From: an uncultured Catenibacillus sp.
GTDB taxonomy: Bacteria > Bacillota > Clostridia > Lachnospirales > Lachnospiraceae
Reading direction: 5' to 3'
Assembly (NCBI GenBank): GCA_934339005.1
Contig: CAKRHR010000001.1
Location: 62,001 to 126,000, forward strand
Length of the DNA stretch: 64,000 nucleotides
Part shown: piece by piece, positions 51,698 through 60,707 of the stretch
How the letters are laid out: every line of letters begins with the position of its first letter
How positions within the stretch are numbered: position 1 is the stretch's first letter
Notes under the pieces: model-generated
The model's input: only the letters and a program-made list of their open reading frames with translations
Told to the model about the DNA's origin: nothing
Database searches by the model: none
Translations under genes and position numbers: made by a program

Positions 51698-53413
51698 ATG
51701 AGTAAATTTAATAATGAGTATGTCAAAGGTATTTTAAGAACTGAAGGTACACGGTTTGTCAATGAAGATGACCAGGAGATTATTCTTCATGGTTACGGTA
51801 CAGCAAACTGGATGAATGTGGAAGGATTTATGATTGGTGGTATAAATTTGCCAGTCAATAAGTTTAAATATTTATTATTCCCTGGACCGGAAAATGATCA
51901 TGAACCTGCCAGGTGGACAACCAGAAGAACCGTAGATCAGGTTATTCGAGAACTTTGTGGACCTAAATACCTTGAAACTTTCTGGGACAGATGGGAAGAA
52001 AATCATCTCAGAGAAGAAGATATTAAATTGATGGCAGATTTGGGATATAACTGTGTGCGTTTAGTACTTAATGCGAATGCGCTTTTGGTTGAAGATATCG
52101 GTATCAAGTTTAATGAAAAATGTTTCAAGCGTTTGGAACATATCATTGACTGCTGTGAAAAATATAAAATTTACGCAATCTTAGATATGCATGGTGTTGT
52201 TGGCGGCAATAATGGTGCCACAGGAGATTCCCTGTTCTGTGAATATCCAAGTATTTTTCTCGATGAGGAGAGTAAAGAACGTCAGATTATTTTGTGGGAA
52301 GAAATTGTAAAACATTTTGGACATCGCTGGATTATTGCGGGGTATGACCTGATCAATGAGCCTGTATCATCGCCAGTGCAGCATGAATATATTCCACTGT
52401 TGGAAGCATATTATGAGGAATGTATCAAACGTTTGCGTCGTATTGATCCGGTGCATATTATGTTTATCGAACCGCCGAAATTTGCGCGTGACCCAAGAAT
52501 ATTAAATCATCAGTATGATCCGGATTACCATAATTGGGCGATTTCAATTCATCTGTATGGGGCTTCGCCGGAGATTAAGGATTTATATCCGTGGTTATTA
52601 AAGCGTGAAGAATTAAATGTGCCACTCTGGCTTGGTGAGTGTGGTGCATCACCTGCAGCAAACAGTATTTTTTACGATATCTGTGCCCATTATGGTATCG
52701 CTTATACACCGTGGGCATGGAAGGTTGCTGTGTGTGCGGGAGGTCGTCCTGTGGAATCAGTAGGTCATCCGCTGCCAAAAGACTGGAATAAAATTCAAAC
52801 ATACATTTCAACCGGACCGCGTCCAAGCTATGAAGCATCTCAGAAAATTATGGATGAATATATCGAAAATCTCAAGCTTGAGCATTGTATAGTTAATTAT
52901 GAACATGCACGTATCAGTGCAAAACATCCGGATATTATCGTCAGCGGTGTAGCTTATGATATGTGGGACGAAGATGGTAAACGTTATTATGGCAGTTGGG
53001 AAATGTCAAACTATCTGAATTTTCGCATGGAAGATCATACAAAACTTGTATGGGCAACTCAAAAAGATTTGCCATATCCGAAGTTTGCATGGTATGAAGA
53101 TCCAAACGAACAGCAGTATGACCCACTGACGGATCTGGCATTGGAACTTTCTGATGGTGAATTTGCAAATTATACAGTCTATGAAGTGAACAAAGATTGC
53201 CATGTAACGGTGGAAGGTATTGGTGCGGGCAGCGCAGACATATTTGCCAATGGTGAAAAGATTGGTGAAATAACACTTCCGGAAGGTGATATTTTAAAAT
53301 CTGTCAAAGCCCAAATGCTGACCATCGCACCGGCAGAAGCTACAACGATTAAAGTCCTTGTTACAGATGGAACAGTGAAGATTAAAAATATAATTTTTGA
53401 ACTTGTAAAATAA
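51698..53413 (+). CDS. GH5-family glycoside hydrolase
   Basis: 571 residues: TIM barrel of GH5/cellulase type over about 1-390, then a 170-residue C-terminal part with beta-sandwich-like strands. Acid/base Glu221 in YDLINEP and nucleophile Glu314 in LWLGECGA are both present. No signal peptide, so it acts on imported oligosaccharides in the cytosol. Substrate (beta-glucan, mannan, other) cannot be told. Ends the importer operon. Confidence 0.88.
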   Translation: MSKFNNEYVKGILRTEGTRFVNEDDQEIILHGYGTANWMNVEGFMIGGINLPVNKFKYLLFPGPENDHEPARWTTRRTVDQVIRELCGPKYLETFWDRWEENHLREEDIKLMADLGYNCVRLVLNANALLVEDIGIKFNEKCFKRLEHIIDCCEKYKIYAILDMHGVVGGNNGATGDSLFCEYPSIFLDEESKERQIILWEEIVKHFGHRWIIAGYDLINEPVSSPVQHEYIPLLEAYYEECIKRLRRIDPVHIMFIEPPKFARDPRILNHQYDPDYHNWAISIHLYGASPEIKDLYPWLLKREELNVPLWLGECGASPAANSIFYDICAHYGIAYTPWAWKVAVCAGGRPVESVGHPLPKDWNKIQTYISTGPRPSYEASQKIMDEYIENLKLEHCIVNYEHARISAKHPDIIVSGVAYDMWDEDGKRYYGSWEMSNYLNFRMEDHTKLVWATQKDLPYPKFAWYEDPNEQQYDPLTDLALELSDGEFANYTVYEVNKDCHVTVEGIGAGSADIFANGEKIGEITLPEGDILKSVKAQMLTIAPAEATTIKVLVTDGTVKIKNIIFELVK

Positions 53414-53418
53414 ATATA

Positions 53419-53507
53419 ACCCTAATCTCTATGAAAATTAATTTCTAATTATTAAATGTTCAGGTCTGACTTTTGGAAAATTTAAATTATTTATCAGAGA
53501 TTAGGGT
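53419..53507 (+). other. Long-loop inverted repeat after the GH5 gene
   Basis: ACCCTAATCTCT (53419-53430) and AGAGATTAGGGT (53496-53507), a perfect 12-bp repeat with a 65-base AT-rich loop. Followed by CACTTTATATATTATAAG rather than a clean T run. It may be a terminator, or an operator pair for the next gene. Confidence 0.5.
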
Positions 53508-53545
53508 CACTTTATATATTATAAGTGCAGGCAGGAGGTTAAAAT

Positions 53546-54391
53546 ATGGGGGTACAAATAGAAGAATTAACTTCAGGTGTATGGAACCTTGAATTTGGTT
53601 ATGGTAATACAGTTTATATAATTGAAGGTCATGATAAAGCTGTAGTAATTGATACGGGTATGGGAGATGAACCAATTTTGACGTTCATTCGAAAATTAAC
53701 AGATAAGCCGTTGGAACTTGCAATTACGCATGTTCATGGAGATCACATGCGATATGCTGCTGATTTTTCAGTGCGATATATGTGTGATAAGGATGCGGAT
53801 ATTTCAGAAAAGATGCTTGCACGATTTAATATGCCACAAATCCTGAATTTATCATATCAGCGTATTCATGAATGGGATATCATTGACCTTGGAGATGTGA
53901 CGCTGCAGGTGATTCCGATGTATGGACATACCCCGGGATCTGTAGGCTATTACTGTAAGGAAAAAAATATGATTTTTTGTGGTGATGCCATAGGTTCTGG
54001 CATGGGCGTCTGGATGCATGTGCCATATGCGTTAAATCTCAGTGAGTACAGAAATTCTTTGAAAAATTTTATAGATTGGGCCAAAAAACAGCCACCGATG
54101 AAGTTTTTCTCCGGTCACAGAATTATGAATTATGCGGTACCGGATTTAGATAAGTCCTTCATCGCATCTATGCAGGAAGCAGAAACTGCATGGAAAAATA
54201 AAACACTTATGACCGAGCCTAATCTTGAGATGGTACAGAATCTGTATGATTTATGCGGAGAAATCCTGGAAGGCAAAGTGGAAGGGCTACCACGACAGGA
54301 CATGAGCCGAAAGAGTGATGAGGGTGAAATCATTCCGTTGATGGCTGTGAAAGACAATGCAGCTGTTTTATATACGAAAGATTTGATTTAA
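53546..54391 (+). CDS. Metallo-beta-lactamase-fold hydrolase
   Basis: 281 residues. Metal motif H-V-H-G-D-H in ITHVHGDHMRY, then the later GHTPGSVGYY, FCGDAIGSG and FSGHRIMN ligands of the MBL fold. The fold covers glyoxalase II, lactonases, thiolesterases and others; no specific subfamily is evident. The last 80 residues are helical and outside the usual core. Single gene between the GH5 operon and a convergent LysR gene. AGGAGG upstream. Confidence 0.82.
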   Translation: MGVQIEELTSGVWNLEFGYGNTVYIIEGHDKAVVIDTGMGDEPILTFIRKLTDKPLELAITHVHGDHMRYAADFSVRYMCDKDADISEKMLARFNMPQILNLSYQRIHEWDIIDLGDVTLQVIPMYGHTPGSVGYYCKEKNMIFCGDAIGSGMGVWMHVPYALNLSEYRNSLKNFIDWAKKQPPMKFFSGHRIMNYAVPDLDKSFIASMQEAETAWKNKTLMTEPNLEMVQNLYDLCGEILEGKVEGLPRQDMSRKSDEGEIIPLMAVKDNAAVLYTKDLI

Positions 54392-54449
54392 CTATATCAT
54401 AAATAATGAATATTTCCAAATACAGGTAATGCGACTAAAGTGCGACTAA

Positions 54450-54485
54450 TCGGTGAGCAAATGTATGAAATCATTTGTTCACCGA
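54450..54485. other. Inverted repeat between MBL and LysR genes
   Basis: TCGGTGAGCAAATG (54450-54463) and CATTTGTTCACCGA (54472-54485), a 14-bp stem with one mismatch. Little T run on either strand, so a weak bidirectional terminator at best. Just upstream, GCGACTAA occurs twice (54431-54448). Confidence 0.55.
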
Positions 54486-54492
54486 TAGTGTA

Positions 54493-55374
54493 TTACGAAA
54501 AATTCTTCCGCATTTCTTCAATAAACAACCGTGCAGTTGCCGGCAGATACACATTCTGCCGGCATATTAATGTGGTGCAGGTCAGAATGTCAGGGATGTC
54601 TAATGGGTGCAGGAGGATGTCTGAATGTTCAAGGAATCGATTCATGGACGTAGGAACGATGCCGACGCCAAGTCCTGCCGCGGCAAAATCCGCAGTTGTC
54701 CTTGCATCATCATTAATACAGATAATCTTTGGCTGCAAACCGGCTTTGACAAAAACATTTCTTAAAATATTTTCCCAACGACGATAAATAATTAAAGGCA
54801 AATCAGCCAGAACATTCAGTGTCAGAGGCTGACTGTTATCCGTGAAATGCTTCAAATATACATCTTTTCCGATGGCGCAGAGAGCCTCCTGATTGAGAGA
54901 AATACTTTTTAAATCAGGAGCATTAAACGGTGTGCGCACAAGGGCGAGATCAATGCTGCCCGAGCGTACCATATCAATCAGCTCGTAAGTATTGGCTTCC
55001 TTAATATCAAATGTCATATGTTCATATTTTTGATGAAACTGGCTGATCCACTGCACAAGTGTTGTGCTGCATACCGAAGAAATGGCACCGATGCGCAGAT
55101 TACCGGAAACACCTTCTGTAATATCTAAAAGCTCGGTGCGTGTGGAAGCACATAAATCCAAAATTGCATTGGCGCGTTTATATAAGAGCAGACCGGCTTC
55201 TGTCGGATAAATATGGCGTGTGTTGCGTTCCAGTAATTTACAGCCAAGTTCATCCTCAAGCTGTTGAATCTGCATGCTCAAAGGTGGCTGTGACATGTGT
55301 AAAACTCGCGCCGCACCTGAAATCGAGCCTTCATCAATAATTGTTATAAAATATTTTAACTGTCTGATATCCAT
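54493..55374 (-). CDS. LysR-family transcriptional regulator
   Basis: 293 residues from the ATG at 55374-55372, which has AAAGGAG upstream; an in-frame extension to 55401 has no ribosome site. N-terminal winged HTH MDIRQLKYFITIIDEGSISGAARVLHMSQPPLSMQIQQLE (core) and a periplasmic-binding-like effector domain from about 90. Divergent from the ABC exporter, with a 320-base spacer in between. Target unknown; the exporter and itself are candidates. Confidence 0.9.
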   Translation of the reverse strand: MDIRQLKYFITIIDEGSISGAARVLHMSQPPLSMQIQQLEDELGCKLLERNTRHIYPTEAGLLLYKRANAILDLCASTRTELLDITEGVSGNLRIGAISSVCSTTLVQWISQFHQKYEHMTFDIKEANTYELIDMVRSGSIDLALVRTPFNAPDLKSISLNQEALCAIGKDVYLKHFTDNSQPLTLNVLADLPLIIYRRWENILRNVFVKAGLQPKIICINDDARTTADFAAAGLGVGIVPTSMNRFLEHSDILLHPLDIPDILTCTTLICRQNVYLPATARLFIEEMRKNFS

Positions 55375-55697
55375 CGTATAAACTCCTTTATTATCTAACA
55401 TATACTTTTATCAATTTATAATTGCTACAAAAATGAACCACATTATCATGATATGTTCTTTGTCTGGCAAAATATTTAAAATTATGTGGCAAGGATGATT
55501 GTATTCACTTTGAAATGAAAATATTTTTCCGTGTACATTATTTAGTATTTACAGACCTGAGCGGCAATAAAAAAATGCAGATGAAATTCATAAATCTATG
55601 AAGTGTTCACATTATATCATAGTTTTGGAAAGTGTGGTTGATGATATGGGAAATTTGTGACATAATTATATTAAAGAGTCGGAGGTAAAGGATTACA
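55375..55697. other. Long intergenic region, LysR/ABC exporter divergence
   Basis: 323 bases without a gene. AT-rich; contains a near-palindromic patch ATGAACCACATTATCATGATATG (core TTATCATGATA) near 55434-55456, and TTGATG..TAATTA spacing near 55637-55666 that could be a weak promoter. No tRNA or ncRNA was recognised. Confidence 0.4.
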
Positions 55698-55724
55698 ATG
55701 TCTTTTGAACCTGACATTATATGA
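55698..55724 (+). CDS. Possible leader peptide MSFEPDII
   Basis: ATG at 55698 follows GGAGG (55681-55685) by 12 bases and reads eight codons, MSFEPDII, to a TGA, about 75 bases before the exporter start. The ribosome site is strong but the reading frame is too short to judge. It could be a leader peptide or a chance start. Confidence 0.25.
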   Translation: MSFEPDII

Positions 55725-55800
55725 ATTCGAATATTTACAGATAGCAGAAATAAAAATCTTTAATATTCAATCAATTTTACAGCATCAGGGAGAAGTATTT

Positions 55801-57624
55801 ATGAAAGAAAAAGAAATAGCAGAGCAAAAGCAGCAATCGAAGCTTTTGTGGCAGTTTTTGAAAGGGTGCAAGGGCACATTTGTAGTGACGATTATTGCGG
55901 CGGGCGTGATGGCGCTGGCGGATATGATTAATCCGCAGATTATCCGTGCAGCAGTGGATAATGCTATTGGACATGAGGCGGCTAATTATCCGGCATGGGT
56001 AATGCGCATTGTGGACAGTGTGGGTGGATTTGAGTATCTGGCAAAGCATTTGTGGATAATGGCAGCAGCAGTGATTATCGTAGCGCTGATTCGCGCAGTG
56101 AGCACTTATTTGTTTCGTGTGTGCAACACAAAAGCCTCTGAGGTGCTTGTGAAAAATATGCGTGACAGCCTGTTCTCACATATTGAACATTTGCCATTTT
56201 CCTGGCATATGAAAAACAAAACCGGTGATATTATTCAGCGTTGTACCTCAGATATTGATACAACTAAAAATTTTGTATCTGAGCGTCTGACATCATTATT
56301 TCGTATTGTCATTTTACTGATTTTATCCCTTGTTTTTATGGGAACGATGAATATTGGCCTGACTGTGATCGCATTTATTCCGGTGCCGTTTATCGTGCTG
56401 TATTCCGTGCATTTTCATAAAAAATTAGTATCGGGCTTTGCAGAATGTGATGAAAATGAGGGCATCTTATCCTCTATGGCGCAGGAAAATCTGACAGGTG
56501 TACGTGTGGTGCGTGCATTTGGCCGTGAAAATTACGAAAAAGAAAGATTTGAGGCGCACAATGAGCATTATACAAAGCTCTGGGTGAAAATGGCAAAGGT
56601 GATGAGTCGTTTTTGGAGTGTGTCTGATGTTTTATCAGGCCTTCAGGTGATGTTAGTTGTTGTATTTGGTGCGGTTTTTTGTATTTACGGAAAGATGACG
56701 GCAGGTGAGTACATCGCATTTATTTCTTACAATTCACTGCTTGTATGGCCGGTCAGAGAGCTTGGACGTATGCTTTCAGATATGAGCAAAGCGGGTGTAT
56801 CTATTGCCCGGATTAATTATATTATGTCCTCAGAAATTGAACAGGATAAGGACGGGGCGATGGCACCACCGATGAATGGTGATATTGCCTTTGAACATGT
56901 GCAGTTTGCTTATCCGCAGTGTTCGCAGATGTTGCATGACATTAACTTTACGATGCAGGGAGGTACAACTCTTGGTATTCTTGGTGGTACAGGCAGCGGA
57001 AAGTCCACCATGATGTGTCTGCTTGACAAGCTGTATGATTTACCTGAAAATTGCGGCAAAATCACAATTGGCGGTGTGGATATCCGGGATATTCAGACAG
57101 AATATTTAAGACAAAATATCGGTATTGTGCTGCAGGAGCCTTATTTATTTTCAAGAACAATCGCAGAAAATATCGGTATCACCAGAGAAGATATTACTTT
57201 GAGTGAAATCAGGGAAGCGGCAAGGGCAGCCTGTCTTGACCAGACCGTGGAGGATTTTGCAAAAGGCTATGAAACCTTTGTGGGTGAGCGTGGGGTAACA
57301 TTATCCGGCGGTCAGAAACAGCGTGCGGCAATTGCTCGTATTTTGACACAGCAGACGCCGATTATGATTTTTGACGATTCACTGTCGGCGGTAGATACAG
57401 AGACAGATGAAAAAATCCGAAAAGAACTTGAGCAGCATTTTGGAAAGGCAAGTATTATTTTGATTTCACATCGTATCACAACATTAAGTAAGGCGGACCA
57501 TATTCTGGTATTAGACCACGGCAACATTGTTGAACAGGGCACACATCACACATTAAAATCGGCGGGTGGTATTTATCAGAAAATTTATGAAATCCAGTCG
57601 GGTATGAAAGGGGAGGAAGCATAA
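55801..57624 (+). CDS. Heterodimeric ABC exporter subunit A
   Basis: 607 residues from ATG 55801 (AGGGAGAAG upstream); the longer frame from 55705 has no such site. Six-helix membrane domain, then an ATPase: Walker A GGTGSGKST (395-403), signature LSGGQKQR, Walker B MIFDDSLSAVDT with Asp in place of the catalytic Glu. With the partner's weak signature, this marks one degenerate ATP site, as in LmrCD, BmrCD or TM287/288-type exporters. Substrate unknown; multidrug or lipid export is common. Stop overlaps the partner start (TAATG). Confidence 0.92.
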   Translation: MKEKEIAEQKQQSKLLWQFLKGCKGTFVVTIIAAGVMALADMINPQIIRAAVDNAIGHEAANYPAWVMRIVDSVGGFEYLAKHLWIMAAAVIIVALIRAVSTYLFRVCNTKASEVLVKNMRDSLFSHIEHLPFSWHMKNKTGDIIQRCTSDIDTTKNFVSERLTSLFRIVILLILSLVFMGTMNIGLTVIAFIPVPFIVLYSVHFHKKLVSGFAECDENEGILSSMAQENLTGVRVVRAFGRENYEKERFEAHNEHYTKLWVKMAKVMSRFWSVSDVLSGLQVMLVVVFGAVFCIYGKMTAGEYIAFISYNSLLVWPVRELGRMLSDMSKAGVSIARINYIMSSEIEQDKDGAMAPPMNGDIAFEHVQFAYPQCSQMLHDINFTMQGGTTLGILGGTGSGKSTMMCLLDKLYDLPENCGKITIGGVDIRDIQTEYLRQNIGIVLQEPYLFSRTIAENIGITREDITLSEIREAARAACLDQTVEDFAKGYETFVGERGVTLSGGQKQRAAIARILTQQTPIMIFDDSLSAVDTETDEKIRKELEQHFGKASIILISHRITTLSKADHILVLDHGNIVEQGTHHTLKSAGGIYQKIYEIQSGMKGEEA

Positions 57625-59429
57625 TGGAACAGCAGTCAAAGAAGGCATTGCCGTTTTTCGGTGTTGGTAAAATTCTGCCCTTTGTAAAAAAATACAAATG
57701 GATTATATTTCTGATGATCGGATGTGGTCTGATAGGCAGTCTTGTGGATATCGTTGTGCCGATTTATCAAAGATATGCCTTGAATCATTTTGTGGGTGAG
57801 CATACATTAGATACATTGGCATTATTTATCGTAATTTATACATTGTCCATTATCATTGCAGGTGTGGCAAATTATATATCATGCGCTTACGCTATGCGTG
57901 TTGAAGTCAGTATGAACAGGGATTTGCGAAATGCCGCATTTTCCCATTTGCAGACACTGGCATTTTCCTATTATAATCAAAACAGTGTCGGATATATTCA
58001 TGCGCGCATTATGAGCGACACCTCACGTATTGGTACGCTTGTGTCCTGGACGATGATGGACGGCGTGTGGCATATGTCCTATCTTGTGGGTGCAATTATC
58101 GTAATGTTTGTGGTTAATGCAAAACTTGCACTGATGGTTGTTGTCATTATCCCAGTGTTGGCGGTGGTCTTTTCGATTTTTCAGAAGAAGCTGATTGCAG
58201 TCAATCGAGAAATTCGTGAGATTAATTCGCATATTACAGGTAATTTTAATGAAGGTATCACAGGGGCAAAGACGATTAAAACACTTGTCATTGAAGATAA
58301 AATGACTCATCATTTTGTGGATGAAACAGGTTCCATGGTCACAAAATCCGTGCATGGTGCAAGACTTCGTGGACTATTTGCGGCAACAATGCATCTGGCA
58401 TCCTCCTGTGCACTGGCAATTGTACTGTGGCAGGGTGGCTATATTGCAGCAAATGAAGTGGGTACATTTTCAATGTTTATGTCCTATGCACAGGGCATGA
58501 TGGAACCGGTGCGCTGGCTTGTGGACTGTATTTCAGATTTGATTACAACACAGGTCAATATCGAGCGATTTACACGACTTTTAGAAACGGAGTCGGATGT
58601 AAAAGATACAGCGGAAGTCATTGAAAAATACGGGGACAGCTTCCATCCGAAGAAAGAAAACTGGGAAGACATTAAGGGCGATATTGAGTTTAAAGATGTC
58701 AGCTTTAAATACCCGGATGGAGATACTTATGTACTTGAACACTTCAACTTAAAAATTCCATTTGGCTCAAATATTGCGATCGTTGGTGAAACCGGCGCAG
58801 GTAAATCAACCCTTGTCAATCTTGTGTGCCGGTTCTTTGAGCCAACTAGTGGCAAAGTTTTAATTGATGGCAAAGATGCAAGAGAAAGAAGCCAGTTGTG
58901 GCTGCACAGTGCGATTGGCTATGTATTGCAGACACCGCACTTGTTTTCGGGCACTATTCGTGAGAATCTTCTGTATGGCAATCCGGATGCCACAGAGGAA
59001 GAAATTCAAAAAGCACTTGAACTTGTATCAGCGACAGACGTTATCGACAAACTGGAGGACGGACTGGAAAGTGACGTTGGTGAGGGTGGCGATTTGATGT
59101 CCACAGGCGAAAAGCAGTTGATTTCATTTGCCAGAGCAATTCTTGCCAATCCGAAAATCCTTGTGTTGGACGAGGCAACCGCATCTGTCGATACCATCAC
59201 AGAACAGCGCATCCAGTCTGCAATTCAGAACATTATTAAAGGAAGAACATCCTTAGTTATCGCCCACAGACTTTCAACTGTCCGCGATGCCGACTTAATC
59301 TTAGTTGTCCGTGACGGCAAAATCGTTGAACAGGGTAAACACGAAGAACTGCTGGCGAAAAAAGGGTATTATCATGCACTGTATACACGGCAGTATGAGG
59401 ATGAGGCGACGAAGATGGCGTTGGAGTAG
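57624..59429 (+). CDS. Heterodimeric ABC exporter subunit B
   Basis: 601 residues. Six membrane helices followed by an ATPase with Walker A GETGAGKST, Walker B ILVLDEATASVDT (catalytic Glu intact), and a non-canonical signature MSTGEKQLISFARA in place of LSGGQ. The asymmetry pairs with the degenerate Glu of subunit A, so one composite ATP site is canonical and the other is not. Same transcript as A. Confidence 0.92.
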   Translation: MEQQSKKALPFFGVGKILPFVKKYKWIIFLMIGCGLIGSLVDIVVPIYQRYALNHFVGEHTLDTLALFIVIYTLSIIIAGVANYISCAYAMRVEVSMNRDLRNAAFSHLQTLAFSYYNQNSVGYIHARIMSDTSRIGTLVSWTMMDGVWHMSYLVGAIIVMFVVNAKLALMVVVIIPVLAVVFSIFQKKLIAVNREIREINSHITGNFNEGITGAKTIKTLVIEDKMTHHFVDETGSMVTKSVHGARLRGLFAATMHLASSCALAIVLWQGGYIAANEVGTFSMFMSYAQGMMEPVRWLVDCISDLITTQVNIERFTRLLETESDVKDTAEVIEKYGDSFHPKKENWEDIKGDIEFKDVSFKYPDGDTYVLEHFNLKIPFGSNIAIVGETGAGKSTLVNLVCRFFEPTSGKVLIDGKDARERSQLWLHSAIGYVLQTPHLFSGTIRENLLYGNPDATEEEIQKALELVSATDVIDKLEDGLESDVGEGGDLMSTGEKQLISFARAILANPKILVLDEATASVDTITEQRIQSAIQNIIKGRTSLVIAHRLSTVRDADLILVVRDGKIVEQGKHEELLAKKGYYHALYTRQYEDEATKMALE

Positions 59430-59474
59430 AAGATGGAGATGGACTAAAAGAAGAAATAGCAGAGGAATACTGAT

Positions 59475-59816
59475 ATGAATATACAGATATTTGGAACAAA
59501 AAAATGTAATGATACGAAGAAAGCAGAGCGCTTTTTCAAAGAACGCGGCATAAAGTATCAGTTCATTGACATGAAAGAAAAAGGTATGAGCAAAGGTGAA
59601 TTTAACTCAGTAGCTCAGGTAAATGGTGGATTAGAGAATATGATTAACTGGGATGGAAAGGACAAGGATCTGCTTGCACTCATTAAGTATATCGCAGATG
59701 AAGATAAACTTGAAAAGGTACTTGAGAATCCTCAGGTAATTAAAACGCCGGTAGTCAGAAATGGCAGACAATCAACACTCGGTTATCAGCCTGATGTGTG
59801 GAAGGGATGGAGTTGA
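59475..59816 (+). CDS. ArsC/Spx-family protein
   Basis: 113 residues, thioredoxin-like ArsC fold: IFGTKKCNDTKKAERFF with Cys11 and no second CxxC cysteine, and the KTPVVRNGRQSTLGY segment. It could be a glutaredoxin-dependent arsenate reductase-like enzyme or an Spx-like RNA polymerase regulator; most relatives with this make-up are annotated only as arsenate reductase family. No ars genes nearby. Confidence 0.75.
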   Translation: MNIQIFGTKKCNDTKKAERFFKERGIKYQFIDMKEKGMSKGEFNSVAQVNGGLENMINWDGKDKDLLALIKYIADEDKLEKVLENPQVIKTPVVRNGRQSTLGYQPDVWKGWS

Positions 59817-59891
59817 TTGTTTGGTGAAAATATTAAAAGGTGGCAGGCATCTTGATGATTACTTTTTGATGAGCAATAAATATCACAGAAA

Positions 59892-60113
59892 ATGAATAGT
59901 AGAAAAGCTGATAAAAAGCCGATAAAAGTTGTACGACAAGAAGCAGTCATAGAATATATAAAATTGAATGGAAGAATAACCAATAAAGAAGCAAGAGAAT
60001 TATTAGAACTTGCAGAATCTACAACAAAAAGAATATTGAAAGAAATGGTTGAAGAGAATATTTTAGTTGTAAAAGGTGAACGAAAAAGTAGAGAGTATTT
60101 GTTAAAATATTAA
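59892..60113 (+). CDS. Small winged-helix protein
   Basis: 73 residues, a single winged helix: VIEYIKLNGRITNKEARELLELAESTTKRILKEMVEENILVV (core) and a short wing. It resembles the C-terminal tail domain of RecG-like AAA_4/AlbA_2 proteins, so it may be a remnant of one. No clear ribosome site. A palindromic element starts 9 bases after the stop. Confidence 0.5.
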   Translation: MNSRKADKKPIKVVRQEAVIEYIKLNGRITNKEARELLELAESTTKRILKEMVEENILVVKGERKSREYLLKY

Positions 60114-60121
60114 TTAATTTG

Positions 60122-60202
60122 GGGTTTGTCAAGTAAAGAGTGTAATTTTTTGATTTTTACACGGCAATTAGAGCAAATTTACTAGTCTACCACTACAAAC
60201 CC
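60122..60202. repeat. Palindromic MITE-like element
   Basis: Ends are the perfect inverted repeat GGGTTTGT (60122-60129) and ACAAACCC (60195-60202). Inside lies GTGTAA..TTACAC (60140-60161 region) and GTAAA..TTTAC. Nested palindromes in an 81-base unit with no ORF are typical of small non-autonomous elements or folded RNAs. No clear target-site duplication was seen. Confidence 0.5.
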
Positions 60203-60239
60203 TCGCATACATTGTAAAAACAGTGTTTGCGGGGGTTTT
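60197..60239 (+). terminator. Hairpin overlapping the spoIIID ribosome site
   Basis: AAACCCTCGCATACA (60197-60211) and TGTTTGCGGGGGTTT (60224-60238), 15 bp with one G-U and one mismatch, ending in TTTT. Its left arm shares ACAAACCC with the palindromic element, so the two folds exclude each other. Confidence 0.6.
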
Positions 60240-60243
60240 CCCT

Positions 60244-60507
60244 TTGAAAGATTATATTGAACAGCGGGCTGTGGAGATTGCAAATTATATTATAGAAAAT
60301 AAAGCGACTGTGCGTCAGGCGGCAAGACGATTTGGTATTTCAAAAAGTACAGTACATAAAGATGTTTCTGAAAGATTATATATCATTAACAGAGCACTGG
60401 CAAAAGAAGCCAGAGCTGTGCTGGATGTCAACAAAGCCGAGCGCCATATCCGAGGTGGACTGGCAACAAAGGAAAAATATCTGCATGAACACCATGGACA
60501 GGAATAG
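60244..60507 (+). CDS. spoIIID: Sporulation regulator SpoIIID
   Basis: Mother-cell transcription factor during sporulation. 87 residues from TTG 60244, which gives the family's LKDYIEQRAVEIANYI start; GGGGG lies 8 bases upstream within the hairpin. HTH core ATVRQAARRFGISKSTVHKDVSERL and the conserved RHIRGGLATKEKY tail. Its presence shows that the organism carries sporulation genes. Confidence 0.9.
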   Translation: MKDYIEQRAVEIANYIIENKATVRQAARRFGISKSTVHKDVSERLYIINRALAKEARAVLDVNKAERHIRGGLATKEKYLHEHHGQE

Positions 60508-60707
60508 TGAATATTAATATGAAATCGATATGATATAGAGGATATGACTATTTGCAATTTAATTTGTAGATAGTCATATTTTTGAAATATAAACATAAAT
60601 ATGAGATTTCTTCTCATATTTATGTTGAAAAAAAACAAAAAATGGGATATAATAAAAATATAGATATTAAATTGGACAAGAAGTTTAGAACAATGGAGGG
60701 AAATGAG

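Noticed and set aside
59892..60113. Antitoxin-type regulator
   Set aside because: No toxin gene is adjacent and the sequence resembles a C-terminal winged helix of larger AAA_4 proteins.
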